Below, one piece after another: positions 23,929-32,342 of a DNA stretch of 36,554 bases. The notes beneath the pieces were generated by a model that worked only from the letters and a program-made list of their open reading frames with translations, was not told the DNA's origin and did not search any database. Origin of the DNA: Casp-actino8 sp964614655 (GTDB taxonomy: Bacteria > Actinomycetota > Acidimicrobiia > Acidimicrobiales > Ilumatobacteraceae); assembly GCA_964614655.1 (NCBI GenBank), contig CAZTPF010000018.1, forward strand, positions 1 through 36,554. Reading direction: 5' to 3'. Numbering within the stretch: position 1 is the stretch's first letter; every line of letters starts with the position of its first letter. The position numbers and the translations under genes are program-made.

Positions 23929-25167
23929 GTGGGGGTGTCGGCCGAATCTGCGTCGAGCGTTCCTCCGCTTCGTGGCGTCGGCTCGTCGGATTGGAATGAA
24001 CTGCTCGCCCATGGTCGCCGACGCGGCACCCTCACTGCCGAAGAGATCGTCGACGTTCTTCACGACGTCGAACTGACACCTGAGGCCATCGAGGCGGTTC
24101 GACGGGCGATCGAGGCGCACGGGATCGGCGTCGATCAGAGTTTCGAGATCGACGACAGTGGCGAACTGCGCCGGCCCCTGCTCGAAGCCGAGACTCGTCC
24201 GACCCGAACGACGGCGAAGAAGGCTCCGCAGCGCGCCGGCTCCCGCTCGACCTCTGGTGACGGCGATTCGCTGCGGATCTACCTCCACGAGATCAGCCGA
24301 GTCCCTCTTCTCGATGCCGAGGGCGAGCGACGACTGGCCCGTGCGATCGAAGCGGGTCGTGAAGCCGAGGCTCGACTTCGGGACGCCGACGACCTGGCGT
24401 TCGCCGAGCGACGTCGCCTGAAGAGGTCGGTCGACGCCGGCGAGCGAGCCCGCCACGATCTGATCACCGCCAACCTGCGCCTCGTGGTGAGCATCGCGAA
24501 GAGATTCACGCGGCCGACGATGCCGCTCGCCGATGCCATCCAGAGCGGAAACCTCGGCCTCATGAAGGCTGTCGAGCGTTTCGACCACACGCGGGGATTC
24601 AAGTTCTCCACCTACGCCACTTGGTGGATTCGCCAGGCGATCTCTCGCGCCGTGGCCGACGAGAGTCGCAACATTCGTCTGCCCGCTCACACCATCGAAC
24701 ACATCGGCCGTATTCGCCGGACCGAACGCGAGTTGCTGGCCGAATTGCAGCACGAGCCATCGATCGCCGAGATCGCGGCTCGGCTCGGTGAGCCGACCGA
24801 TCGAGTTGCCGAACTGATCCACATCGCGCGCGACACGACGAGTCTCGACACCCCGCTGCGAAGCGACTCCGATCGGACCTACGCCGACGATCTGGCTTCG
24901 GAGAATTCCGACGACCCGAGCGACTCGCTCGAACGAGAGCACCTACGCGAAGCGGTGCGCCACGCGATTTCCGATCTGCCCGAGCGCGATCAGGCCGTCA
25001 TGCGCATGCGCTTCGGTCTCGACGGCTCCGAAGGAGCCACGTTGGAAGAGGTCGGACGGACCTTCCAGATCACTCGGGAGAGGGTTCGCCAGATCGAAGT
25101 GCGAACACTTTCGCGGCTGCGCCAGACGTCGTCGGCCCGCAACCTGCGCGACTACGCCGACGGCTGA
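23929..25167 (+). CDS. rpoD: RNA polymerase sigma-70 factor, RpoD/SigA type
   Basis: The 412-residue protein has a short region 1.1-like N-terminus ('LLAHGRRRGTLTAEEIVDVL'), region 1.2 from about residue 113 (DSLRIYLHEISRVPLL), the strongly conserved region 2 at about 160-245 (GNLGLMKAVERF; GFKFSTYATWWIRQAI), region 3, and region 4 with the -35-binding helix-turn-helix near 371-398 (TLEEVGRTFQITRERVRQIE). This matches a primary sigma factor; a HrdB-like paralogue cannot be excluded. GTG codons at 23929 and 23935 are both possible starts, with purine-rich AGGGG/GAGGGGG upstream. Its location behind dnaG supports the primary role. Confidence 0.9.
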   Translation: MGVSAESASSVPPLRGVGSSDWNELLAHGRRRGTLTAEEIVDVLHDVELTPEAIEAVRRAIEAHGIGVDQSFEIDDSGELRRPLLEAETRPTRTTAKKAPQRAGSRSTSGDGDSLRIYLHEISRVPLLDAEGERRLARAIEAGREAEARLRDADDLAFAERRRLKRSVDAGERARHDLITANLRLVVSIAKRFTRPTMPLADAIQSGNLGLMKAVERFDHTRGFKFSTYATWWIRQAISRAVADESRNIRLPAHTIEHIGRIRRTERELLAELQHEPSIAEIAARLGEPTDRVAELIHIARDTTSLDTPLRSDSDRTYADDLASENSDDPSDSLEREHLREAVRHAISDLPERDQAVMRMRFGLDGSEGATLEEVGRTFQITRERVRQIEVRTLSRLRQTSSARNLRDYADG

Positions 25168-25200
25168 ACTCCGACACCTGAACCCCGTCGGGGACGCCGG

Positions 25201-25206
25201 TAGCCT
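25201..25206 (+). promoter_or_regulatory. Putative leaderless -10 element of miaB
   Basis: TAGCCT ends 8 bases before the ATG at 25215. A loosely -35-like CTGAAC lies at 25178-25183 with 17-base spacing. Confidence 0.5.
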
Positions 25207-25214
25207 GCGAGGCG

Positions 25215-26636
25215 ATGGACGCCCCGCGCACGTTCGCCGTTCGGACCTTCGGATGTCAGATGAACGAGCACGACTCCGAACGGATCGCCGGACTCTTCGA
25301 AGCCGACGGTATGACGGCGGTCGACGACGACGAAGCGGCCGACGTGATCGTCCTCAACACCTGCTGCATTCGCGAGAACGCCGACAACAAGCTCTACGGG
25401 CACCTCGGATGGCTGCGCAAATGGAAGAACGAACGACCCGAGCGCCAGATCGTCGTGTCGGGATGCTTGGCCCAGAAGGATCGCGACACCGTTCGTGCTC
25501 GGGCCCCCTGGGTCGACGTGGTGCTCGGCACGCACAACGTGCACCGGGCCGCCGACCTGGTGGCCGAATCGCGTGTCAGCGGACCGATCACCGAAATTCT
25601 CGACGAGGCTGTCGTCGACGATCATGTCCTCTTTCCGTCGGCTCTGCCGGCCAAACGGACCACCTCGTACGACGCGTGGGTCACCATTCAGATCGGTTGC
25701 GACAACTCCTGTGCGTTCTGCATCGTTCCGTCGGTGCGCGGAGCCGAGATCAGCCGGCCCTTCGACGACGTCGTGTCGGAAGTGCGTGAGCTCGTCGGTC
25801 AAGGCGTCACCGAAGTGACTCTTCTCGGTCAGAACGTCAACAGCTACGGCCGCGACATCCAGGTGGCCCGCCGACGCGAAGGCGAAGACACGTCGTTGCG
25901 TCCGCTGTTCGCCGATCTGCTGCGCGAGGTGGGATCGGTGCCTGGCATTCGCCGGGTTCGCTTCACGAGTCCGCATCCGAAGGACATGCGCGACGAAACC
26001 TTCGAGGCCATGGGTTCGACGTCCACCGTGTGCGAACACTTGCACTACCCGATGCAGTCGGGGAGCGATCGAGTCCTGGCGCTCATGCATCGGGGCTACA
26101 CCGCCGAGCGATACCTCGAGCGTCTGGCGAACGCCCGGCGCCTGGTCGACGATCTGGCGGTGAGTACCGACATCATCGTCGGCTTCCCGGGCGAGACCGA
26201 CGACGACTTCGAACGAACCCTGGAAGTGGCGGCCGAAGCCGAGTACGACTACGCCTACACCTTCATCTTCTCGCCCCGTGAAGGAACCGAAGCGGCGACG
26301 ATGGTCGATCGATTCGTCCCCGAGGACGTGGTCGCCGATCGTTTCGCACGTCTGCGTCTCGTGGTCGAGCGTTCGGCGGTGCGTCGCCACCGCGACCGCA
26401 TCGGCCGGATCGAAGAGGTGCTGGTCGAAGGTCCGTCGAAACGAGACCCGCTGGTGATCTCGGGGCGGACCCGCCAGAACAAACTGGTCCACTTTCGTCC
26501 CACCAGTCCCGTTCGGGTGGGCAGTTACGGACTCGTCGAGATCACCGATGCCGCCGCCCATCATCTCGTCGGTGAATTCCGCGAGATCGTCGCCGAACCG
26601 TCTCACCGAGTCCGAATTCCGGTCGCGTCGCTCTGA
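25215..26636 (+). CDS. miaB: tRNA-2-methylthio-N6-dimethylallyladenosine synthase
   Basis: The 473-residue methylthiotransferase has three parts in order: the UPF0004 domain with cysteines C14 (TFGCQMNEHDSE), C50 (NTCCIREN) and C84 (SGCLAQKD); the radical-SAM core with C162-x3-C166-x2-C169 (IGCDNSCAFCIVPSVRG); and a C-terminal TRAM domain. It adds a methylthio group at C2 of the i6A37 base of tRNAs. The next gene, miaA, makes the i6A37 substrate and starts 5 bases after the miaB stop, so the two steps are co-expressed. The QMNEHDS sequence favours MiaB over RimO and MtaB. Confidence 0.96.
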   Translation: MDAPRTFAVRTFGCQMNEHDSERIAGLFEADGMTAVDDDEAADVIVLNTCCIRENADNKLYGHLGWLRKWKNERPERQIVVSGCLAQKDRDTVRARAPWVDVVLGTHNVHRAADLVAESRVSGPITEILDEAVVDDHVLFPSALPAKRTTSYDAWVTIQIGCDNSCAFCIVPSVRGAEISRPFDDVVSEVRELVGQGVTEVTLLGQNVNSYGRDIQVARRREGEDTSLRPLFADLLREVGSVPGIRRVRFTSPHPKDMRDETFEAMGSTSTVCEHLHYPMQSGSDRVLALMHRGYTAERYLERLANARRLVDDLAVSTDIIVGFPGETDDDFERTLEVAAEAEYDYAYTFIFSPREGTEAATMVDRFVPEDVVADRFARLRLVVERSAVRRHRDRIGRIEEVLVEGPSKRDPLVISGRTRQNKLVHFRPTSPVRVGSYGLVEITDAAAHHLVGEFREIVAEPSHRVRIPVASL

Positions 26637-26641
26637 CGTTC

Positions 26642-27568
26642 GTGCGACCACTTGCGATACTCGGACCCACCGCGAGTGGGAAGTCGGCGGTGGCTCTGTC
26701 CCTCGCCGAGTCGATGTCGAGCCCGGCTCACCCGGTCGAGATCGTGTCGATCGACGCCATGCAGGTGTATCGGCGCATGGACGTCGGCACCGCCAAACCC
26801 AGCGCCGAGGAACAGCGCCGGGTACGTCATCACCTCGTCGATCTGGTCGAACCGTCCGACGACTTCACGGTCGCTCGGTTCCAACACGAATTCCGAACGG
26901 TGCGCAGCGACATGGAGCATCGAGGTGCCACACCGCTCCTGGTCGGCGGAACCGGTCTGTACGTGCGGGCCGTGATCGACGATCTCGACATTCCGGGACA
27001 GTGGCCCGAGATCCGCGCTCGACTCGAGCGCGACGTCGAGAGTCTCGGGGCCGAGGTTCTTCACGCACGTTTGGCCGAAAGCGATCCCCGAGCAGCCGCC
27101 AAGATCGAACCCAACAACGCCCGTCGAGTGGTGCGGGCCCTCGAGGTCGTCGAGGGCAGTGGGCGGCCGTTCTCCTCGTTCGGACCCGGTGTCGACACCT
27201 ATCCGCCCACTGACGTGGTGCAGGTCGCCTTGCGGTGGCGACGGGAGACCTTGGTTCGACGGATCGAGGACCGAGTGCATCTCATGCTCGAATCCGGGTG
27301 GCTCGACGAGGCGCGACGGCTGGCGGACGGCCCGTTGTCACGGACCGCGTCCCGTGCTCTCGGCTATCGCGAGCTGTTCGAGCACCTGGCCGGTCGACTT
27401 TCGCTGTCGGATGCCGTCGAGACGATCGTCCTGCGAACTCGGCAGTTCGCCGTCCGCCAAGATCGCTGGTTCAGGCGTGACCCACGCATCGTCTGGTTCG
27501 ATCTCGACGACTGCTCGGTGAGCGACGTCATCGAAGGAATTCACTCGCTGTGGGTCGGTTCCGACTGA
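26642..27568 (+). CDS. miaA: tRNA dimethylallyltransferase
   Basis: The 308-residue enzyme starts at GTG 26642 and immediately shows the P-loop GPTASGKS (8-15), then 'VSIDAMQVYRRMDVGTAKP', 'VGGTGLYVRAVIDDLDIPG' and 'ALGYREL', all MiaA motifs. It transfers a dimethylallyl group to N6 of A37 in tRNAs reading codons that start with U. The pairing with miaB gives the complete ms2i6A37 pathway in one transcription unit. No SD is evident; the 5-base gap suggests translational coupling. Confidence 0.96.
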   Translation: MRPLAILGPTASGKSAVALSLAESMSSPAHPVEIVSIDAMQVYRRMDVGTAKPSAEEQRRVRHHLVDLVEPSDDFTVARFQHEFRTVRSDMEHRGATPLLVGGTGLYVRAVIDDLDIPGQWPEIRARLERDVESLGAEVLHARLAESDPRAAAKIEPNNARRVVRALEVVEGSGRPFSSFGPGVDTYPPTDVVQVALRWRRETLVRRIEDRVHLMLESGWLDEARRLADGPLSRTASRALGYRELFEHLAGRLSLSDAVETIVLRTRQFAVRQDRWFRRDPRIVWFDLDDCSVSDVIEGIHSLWVGSD

Positions 27569-27570
27569 CG

Positions 27571-27576
27571 TAGTGT
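27571..27576 (+). promoter_or_regulatory. Putative leaderless or short-leader -10 element of dapF
   Basis: TAGTGT begins 3 bases after the miaA stop and ends 9 bases before the ATG at 27586, so the mRNA would start within a few bases of the start codon. Confidence 0.45.
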
Positions 27577-27585
27577 GGCCAGTGC

Positions 27586-28404
27586 ATGCACGTGGTCCTG
27601 TCGAAACATCAGGCGCTCGGGAACGACTTCCTCGTCCTCGATCTCGATCAGGATCCGTCACTGGCCGGTCGCGACGACTGGGCCGACGTGGCCGTCCGAC
27701 TCTGCGATCGTCGGTTCGGAGTGGGCGCGGACGGACTGTTGTTGCTGCGCACCTCCGACGTCGGTCGGCTGCACATGATCCTCCACAACTCCGACGGCGG
27801 TCGGGCCGAGATGAGCGGGAACGGCATTCGTTGTCTGGTGCAGGCCGCGCACCACGGCGTCGGCGGCGACGACGGGGCCGAGTACGAGGTTCACACCGAT
27901 GCCGGCGTCAAGACGGTGATCGTCGAAGGGTGGTCCGACGACGAGACCGTCCAGGTGGTCGTCGACATGGGGGCTGTCGACCAGATCGACGAACCCGCCG
28001 ATTGGGCCACTCTCGAATGCCATCCTGATCGCCCGGTCAGCCACCTCTCGCTCGGTAATCCGCATGCGGTGGTCGGAGTCGACGACGTGGCGGTCGTCGA
28101 TCTCGAGGCGCTCGGAGCCAAGGTTCCGCACGTGAACCTCGAGATCGTCGAACCCGGGCCCGAGTCGCACGCCATCACCATGCGCGTCCACGAACGTGGT
28201 GCGGGTATCACCTTGGCCTGCGGAACCGGTGCGTGCGCGTCGGCGGCCGCCGCTCTGTCGTGGGGACTCGTTCCTGCGACGACACCGGAAATTCTCGTGC
28301 ACATGCCCGGCGGTGATGCCCGGGTGAGGTTCGATCACGAGTCGCGGGTTGCGACCCTGGTCGGCCCGGCGACTTTCGTCGCTTCGATCACGGTGCATCT
28401 GTGA
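27586..28404 (+). CDS. dapF: Diaminopimelate epimerase
   Basis: The 272-residue enzyme has both catalytic cysteines: C83 in MSGNGIRC and C212 in LACGTGACAS. The N-terminal 'KHQALGNDFLVLD' and 'HNSDGG' are DapF signatures. It converts LL- to meso-diaminopimelate for lysine and peptidoglycan synthesis. Its stop overlaps the GTG of hflX (GTGA). dapC, another enzyme of the same pathway, lies one gene further on, so this is a partial lysine/DAP cluster interrupted by hflX. Confidence 0.96.
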   Translation: MHVVLSKHQALGNDFLVLDLDQDPSLAGRDDWADVAVRLCDRRFGVGADGLLLLRTSDVGRLHMILHNSDGGRAEMSGNGIRCLVQAAHHGVGGDDGAEYEVHTDAGVKTVIVEGWSDDETVQVVVDMGAVDQIDEPADWATLECHPDRPVSHLSLGNPHAVVGVDDVAVVDLEALGAKVPHVNLEIVEPGPESHAITMRVHERGAGITLACGTGACASAAAALSWGLVPATTPEILVHMPGGDARVRFDHESRVATLVGPATFVASITVHL

Positions 28405-29744
28405 GCGACACGCCGTACAGCGAGGCCCTCGGCCGCACGCTCATCGAGCGCAGTTTTCGAGAGAAGATCGTGATCGTCGGCGTGACCCTCGACGGGGTAT
28501 CCGACGAGGAGACCGAAGCCGGACTCGACGAGTTGGCGTTGTTGGTCGACACGGCCGGAGCAGACGTGGTGGCTCGGCTCACCCAACGACGAGACACCCC
28601 CGATCACACATGGTTCGTGGGTAAGGGCAAGGCCCAAGAACTTCGCGAATTGTGTCTGGCCGTCGACGCCGACACCGTGGTCTTCGACAACGAGTTGGCG
28701 CCGGCTCAGCAGTACAACTTGGAAAAACTGCTCGGCCGTACGGCGATCGACCGGACCGCGGTCATCCTCGACATCTTCGCTCAGAACGCGAGCACACTCG
28801 AGGGCAAGGCCCAGGTCGAATTGGCTCTGCTGCGATATCGACTGCCACGCCTTCGCCGCGGTGCCACGGCGAAGCTGTCGCAGCAGCGTGGTGGAGTGGG
28901 AGCACGCTTCGGTAGCGGTGAAACGAAACTCGAGGTCGATCGACGTCGGATCCAGAAGCGAATCTCGCGTCTCGAACACGAACTCGCCCATCTGGGTCGA
29001 ACACGATCGCTCCAGAGCAAAGGCCGGACTCGCAGCGGGCTGGCGTCGGTGAGCATCGTCGGCTACACCAACGCCGGCAAGTCCACCCTTCTGAATCGAC
29101 TCACGGCCGCCGGAGTTCTGGCCGAGGATCGCCTCTTCGCAACACTCGATCCGACGACCCGCCGCCTGTCGTTGCCGGGCGGCGAGCCGGTGCTCCTCAC
29201 CGACACGGTGGGTTTCGTTCGTCGTCTGCCGCACGGTCTGGTGGAAGCGTTCAAGAGCACACTCGAGGCGGTGGGTCGTTCCGACTATCTGGTGCACGTG
29301 GTCGACGGCTCCTCGTCCGACCCCTACGGCGAGATCGATGCGGTGCGGACCGTTCTCCAGGAGATCGGCGCCGGCTCGGTTCCCGAACTCCTCGTGTTCA
29401 ACAAGGCCGATCTCGACGCCGAGGCGGTAGCCGAACTCGTCGAGCGACATCCCGGCTCGGTGGGTGTGAGCGCGCGGACCGGTGAGGGAATCGACGCGTT
29501 CTTGCGCACGCTGGCCGACCGTTTACGGGCGATCTCGATCGTGGTCGAACTGCTCATCCCCTACGACAGGGGAGACGTCCTGGCCGCCGTGCATCGGGAA
29601 GGAGAGGTGGTCTCGACCTCTCCCGAGGAATCCGGGACGCGTGTTCGTGCCCGTCTGTCCGACGCATCGGCCGGACGCCTCAGCCGATTCGCGGTCGACC
29701 GGGCCGGGGCGGCCAACATGGGACCTGATGAACATGACGGTTGA
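28401..29744 (+). CDS. hflX: Ribosome-associated GTPase HflX
   Basis: This 447-residue GTPase has an HflX-type N-terminal domain ('FVGKGKAQELRELC', 'VVFDNELAPAQQYNLEKLLG'), a helical linker with 'RLPRLRRGATAKLSQQRGGVGARFGSGET', and a Ras-like G domain: G1 GYTNAGKST (221-229), 'DTVGFVRRLPHGLVEAFKSTLE' (G3) and NKADLD (G4). HflX splits stalled ribosomes, especially under heat or antibiotic stress. It starts by a 4-base overlap with dapF. The combination miaA...hflX also occurs in other bacteria (miaA-hfq-hflX in E. coli), but no hfq is seen here. Confidence 0.95.
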   Translation: MSDTPYSEALGRTLIERSFREKIVIVGVTLDGVSDEETEAGLDELALLVDTAGADVVARLTQRRDTPDHTWFVGKGKAQELRELCLAVDADTVVFDNELAPAQQYNLEKLLGRTAIDRTAVILDIFAQNASTLEGKAQVELALLRYRLPRLRRGATAKLSQQRGGVGARFGSGETKLEVDRRRIQKRISRLEHELAHLGRTRSLQSKGRTRSGLASVSIVGYTNAGKSTLLNRLTAAGVLAEDRLFATLDPTTRRLSLPGGEPVLLTDTVGFVRRLPHGLVEAFKSTLEAVGRSDYLVHVVDGSSSDPYGEIDAVRTVLQEIGAGSVPELLVFNKADLDAEAVAELVERHPGSVGVSARTGEGIDAFLRTLADRLRAISIVVELLIPYDRGDVLAAVHREGEVVSTSPEESGTRVRARLSDASAGRLSRFAVDRAGAANMGPDEHDG

Positions 29745-29759
29745 ACGTGACGGTCGAGC

Positions 29760-30869
29760 ATGAGTGAGGGTTTCGTACCTCCGCCGTATCCCTACGATCG
29801 GCTCGACGCCTTCAAGGCCTCCGGTTCGCGACTCGACGGCGGTCTCGTCGACTTGTCGATCGGCACACCGTGCGATCCGCCTCCGCAATCGGTGATCGAC
29901 GCCCTTGCGTCGAGCGGCACGGAGCGGAGCTATCCACCGTCGATCGGATCGTTGCCGTTGCGCCAGGCGTTCTCTGGGTGGATGAGCCGGCGTTTCGGCG
30001 TCGACCTGCCGCCCGATCAGATCGCCGCGTGCGTGGGGAGCAAGGAGTTCGTCGTCACGCTTCCGCAGTGGATGCATCTTCGTTCGCCCCGACGCGACAC
30101 CGTTCTGTATCCGGCCGTGTCGTATCCGAGTTACGAAATGGGAGCGATCCTCGCCGGTTGTCGAGCGGTCGCCGTGCCGTGCGACGAGGCCGGGCGCGTG
30201 ATCCTCGACGCCGTGAGCGAGTCCGATGCCGAGCGGGCGCTCCTGCTGTGGGTCAACAGCCCGTCCAATCCGTCGGGCGCTCTCGACGATCTCGGCGCAG
30301 CGGCGGCGTGGGGGAGAGCGCGTGGTGTTCCGGTCGTGAGCGACGAGTGCTACGCCGAATTCACCTGGTCGGGCGCGCCGCAATCGATCCTGCAGCACGG
30401 AACCGACGGCGTCCTCGCCGTGCACTCGTTGTCGAAGCGCTCGAATCTGGCCGGACTTCGGGTGGGTGCCTATGCCGGCGACGCCGAACTGGTGACGTAC
30501 TTGTCGGAAGTTCGCAAACACGTGGGCCTGATGGTGCCGGGGCCGGCCCAGGCGGCCGCCGTTGTGGCCCTCGACGACGACGCCCACGTCGCCGAACAAC
30601 GTCGCCTCTACGCCGAACGACTCGACACCATGGCCCGCGTCCTGGCGACGTGGTCGGACGTCGACATTCCGAGACCCGATGGCGGCTTCTACCTGTGGTT
30701 CCGCGTGGGCGACGCGTGGGCCTATGCCGAGCGGCTGGCCGCTGTCGGTGGTGCATTGGTGAGTCCGGGTGAGTTCTACGGACCGCAGAGCGCCGACTTC
30801 GTTCGGGTGGCGGTGGTTCAGCCGACCGATCGCATCGAACTCGTGGCCCACCGACTCGGCGGCGCCTGA
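29760..30869 (+). CDS. dapC: N-succinyldiaminopimelate aminotransferase
   Basis: This 369-residue fold-type I aminotransferase has PLP lysine K226 in HSLSKRSNLAGLRVG, 'LWVNSPSNPSGAL' and 'VVSDECYAEF', and 'GGFYLWFRV' near the C-terminus. 'PPPYPYDRLDAFKA' and 'DLSIGTPCDPPP' at the N-terminus are typical of the actinobacterial DapC group, which makes N-succinyl-LL-2,6-diaminopimelate. dapF in the same neighbourhood supports this over a general aspartate aminotransferase. The ATG at 29760 lies 15 bases after the hflX stop and the stop overlaps the next ATG by one base (TGATG). Confidence 0.88.
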   Translation: MSEGFVPPPYPYDRLDAFKASGSRLDGGLVDLSIGTPCDPPPQSVIDALASSGTERSYPPSIGSLPLRQAFSGWMSRRFGVDLPPDQIAACVGSKEFVVTLPQWMHLRSPRRDTVLYPAVSYPSYEMGAILAGCRAVAVPCDEAGRVILDAVSESDAERALLLWVNSPSNPSGALDDLGAAAAWGRARGVPVVSDECYAEFTWSGAPQSILQHGTDGVLAVHSLSKRSNLAGLRVGAYAGDAELVTYLSEVRKHVGLMVPGPAQAAAVVALDDDAHVAEQRRLYAERLDTMARVLATWSDVDIPRPDGGFYLWFRVGDAWAYAERLAAVGGALVSPGEFYGPQSADFVRVAVVQPTDRIELVAHRLGGA

Positions 30870-31513
30870 TGCGCCGCTGGCGACGCGCGACCTGGGTCCT
30901 GGTGGTGGCGGCGATCGTCACCGTCGCCGGTTTCGCCACGGTGATCGCCAGCATCTTTCGCGATCAGTCGATCGTCGGTGATTTCGTCCGGGTGCCCGTG
31001 GGTTGCGAGGGAATCATGACCGTCGACGTCGACACCAAGGTGTACGCCTACGTCGAGACCCGGGGTCGTATCGCCGACATCGGCGATTGTTCGAACGACG
31101 ATCGTTCGTACGACATCTCGGGTCGACCGACTCCGTCGTTCACCGTCCGATCGGCCGATGGCGACCCCGACTTCGTCGCACCATTCGTGGCGCCAGCCGG
31201 TTCAGGGGTCTCGTACGACCTTCCCGACTATTCGGGTCGGGCCTTCGGTTCGTTCACGATGGAGGCCGGACGGCAGTACGCCATCAGCGTGGAGTCCGAC
31301 GACCTGGCCGACGTGATGGCGTTCGGACGTCGCGTGGTTCCGGTGGAGTCGCCACTCGCCATCACCGGCGCAGTGGTGGTGATGGTCGGTGTCGTGATGG
31401 GCATCGTGGGTGTGGTGACGACCTCGATCGGACGTCGACGACGCCGGAAGGGCCCGTGGGCCCCACCGAGCCTGGCCGATCGGGCCGGGGCTACAAACGA
31501 CGCAGGACGGTGA
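30869..31513 (+). CDS. Membrane protein of unknown function with an extracytoplasmic domain
   Basis: The 214-residue protein has a short basic N-terminus, a hydrophobic helix at about 8-30, an outside-facing segment of about 135 residues, a second hydrophobic helix at about 165-188, and a basic cytoplasmic tail (RRRRRKGP...). The middle part contains two cysteines (C46, C74) that could pair and a strand-rich sequence. I do not recognise the family; this organisation is common among small actinobacterial envelope proteins. It is translationally coupled to dapC (TGATG), and its 3' end overlaps that of lexA by 23 bases on the other strand. Confidence 0.75.
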   Translation: MRRWRRATWVLVVAAIVTVAGFATVIASIFRDQSIVGDFVRVPVGCEGIMTVDVDTKVYAYVETRGRIADIGDCSNDDRSYDISGRPTPSFTVRSADGDPDFVAPFVAPAGSGVSYDLPDYSGRAFGSFTMEAGRQYAISVESDDLADVMAFGRRVVPVESPLAITGAVVVMVGVVMGIVGVVTTSIGRRRRRKGPWAPPSLADRAGATNDAGR

Positions 31514-32123
31514 CGACCTTGCCGAAGACGCGCACGTCGTCGGCGTCGAAATCGAGAGGAGCCAGTCGACTGTTGGCCGGCTTCAGCACCACACGTGAAC
31601 CCTGACGGCTGAACGTCTTGACGGTTGCTTCGTCGCCGGGGATACCGGCGACCACGATCTCACCGTCGGTGGCCGTGGCTTGCTGGCGGGCCACCACGTA
31701 GTCGCCGTCGAGAATGCCGGCTTCGATCATCGAGTCGCCACGCACTCGCAACATGAAGAGTTCACCGTCACCCGTGAAATCGGCCGGGAGAGGGAGGAGC
31801 TCCTCGACGTTCTGCTGCGCGAGAACGTCGGTACCGGCGGCGACGTCTCCGACGAGGGGAACGTGGTGAACTCGACTGCGGGCGATGATGGCCCCGGAGT
31901 TGCGATCCCAGTTGACCTTGATGGCTCGTGGGAGGTTGGGGTCGCGCTCGAGGTATCCGAGACGCTGGAGGGTGGACAGGTGATTGTGCACTGTGGACGG
32001 CGAGGTCAGCCCGACCGCCTCACCGATTTCGCGAACCGAGGGCGGGTAGCCCCGGTCGGCCATGGTGGCCTCGATGAACTCGAGGATGCCGCGTTGACGA
32101 GTGGTGAGGGTTGCGTCGCTCAT
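31491..32123 (-). CDS. lexA: SOS response repressor LexA
   Basis: The frame is open further upstream, but the start at 32123 fits best: the protein then begins MSDATLTTRQRGILEFIE, and TACGAT ends 6 bases before the ATG. The product has 210 residues with an N-terminal winged helix-turn-helix (about 28-48, 'SVREIGEAVGLTSPSTVHNHL'), the self-cleavage bond A96-G97 (GDVAAGTD), and the catalytic dyad S131 (RGDSMIEAG) and K169 (EATVKTF). LexA represses DNA-damage genes until RecA filaments stimulate its cleavage. LexA-box-like sequences overlap its own promoter, indicating autoregulation. Confidence 0.96.
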   Translation of the reverse strand: MSDATLTTRQRGILEFIEATMADRGYPPSVREIGEAVGLTSPSTVHNHLSTLQRLGYLERDPNLPRAIKVNWDRNSGAIIARSRVHHVPLVGDVAAGTDVLAQQNVEELLPLPADFTGDGELFMLRVRGDSMIEAGILDGDYVVARQQATATDGEIVVAGIPGDEATVKTFSRQGSRVVLKPANSRLAPLDFDADDVRVFGKVVTVLRRL

Positions 32124-32129
32124 GGGTCC

Positions 32130-32158
32130 ATCGTACGGATGTTCGGGGCCCAGGTCAA
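32130..32158 (-). promoter_or_regulatory. lexA promoter (sigma70 type, leaderless)
   Basis: Reading the minus strand, -35 TTGACC (32158-32153), 17-base spacer, -10 TACGAT (32135-32130), then 6 bases to the ATG at 32123. The predicted transcription start is at the start codon. LexA-box-like sequences overlap the -35 and the spacer/-10. Confidence 0.7.
32133..32144. promoter_or_regulatory. LexA box-like site 1 (over the lexA -10 and spacer)
   Basis: The plus strand reads GTACGGATGTTC (minus: GAACATCCGTAC), matching GAAC-N4-GTTC at 7 of 8 fixed positions. It overlaps the lexA -10. Confidence 0.45.
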
Positions 32159-32168
32159 ACATGTGTTC
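32157..32168. promoter_or_regulatory. LexA box-like site 2 (over the lexA -35)
   Basis: The plus strand reads AAACATGTGTTC (minus: GAACACATGTTT), 7 of 8 fixed positions, with a fully palindromic ACATGT core. Its end overlaps the lexA -35 TTGACC by two bases. Confidence 0.6.
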
Positions 32169-32171
32169 GGG

Positions 32172-32183
32172 CAACAAATGTTC
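32172..32183. promoter_or_regulatory. LexA box-like site 3 (between the two promoters)
   Basis: CAACAAATGTTC matches GAAC-N4-GTTC at 7 of 8 fixed positions. It starts 15 bases from site 2 and 28 from site 4. Confidence 0.4.
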
Positions 32184-32191
32184 GGGGCAGG

Positions 32192-32220
32192 TTGACAGCG
32201 AACACCTGTTCTCATATCCT
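32192..32220 (+). promoter_or_regulatory. Promoter of the LysM division-suppressor gene
   Basis: A near-consensus sigma70 promoter: TTGACA (32192-32197), 17-base spacer, TATCCT (32215-32220). The transcript would begin near 32227, leaving a leader of about 124 bases that ends in a Shine-Dalgarno sequence. It is the strongest promoter match in the window, as expected for a tightly repressed damage-inducible gene. Confidence 0.8.
32200..32211. promoter_or_regulatory. LexA box 4 (perfect), between -35 and -10 of the LysM gene
   Basis: GAACACCTGTTC is a perfect GAAC-N4-GTTC operator, placed in the spacer of the TTGACA/TATCCT promoter where LexA would exclude RNA polymerase. Confidence 0.8.
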
Positions 32221-32222
32221 GC

Positions 32223-32234
32223 GAACACTCGTTC
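32223..32234. promoter_or_regulatory. LexA box 5 (perfect), at the LysM gene transcription start
   Basis: GAACACTCGTTC is a second perfect operator, 23 bases from box 4 and covering the predicted transcription start. Confidence 0.78.
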
Positions 32235-32336
32235 GATCCGTCGGCTCACCGATGGCGTGTCACACCCCTGTGGCACGGTGTCCACGGCCGGCACTCACCA
32301 GCCAGCAACCTGAACAATTACCCCGATAGAGCTCAG

Positions 32337-32342
32337 AAAGGA
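32337..32342 (+). promoter_or_regulatory. Ribosome binding site of the LysM gene
   Basis: AAAGGA lies 8 bases before the ATG at 32351. It contrasts with the leaderless starts of most first genes in the window and fits a transcript with a real 5' leader. Confidence 0.65.

Noticed and set aside
32124..32294. A 57-residue N-terminal extension of LexA
   Set aside because: It would translate the promoter and LexA boxes; the LexA family begins at the MSDATL-type position and the -10 fits ATG 32123.
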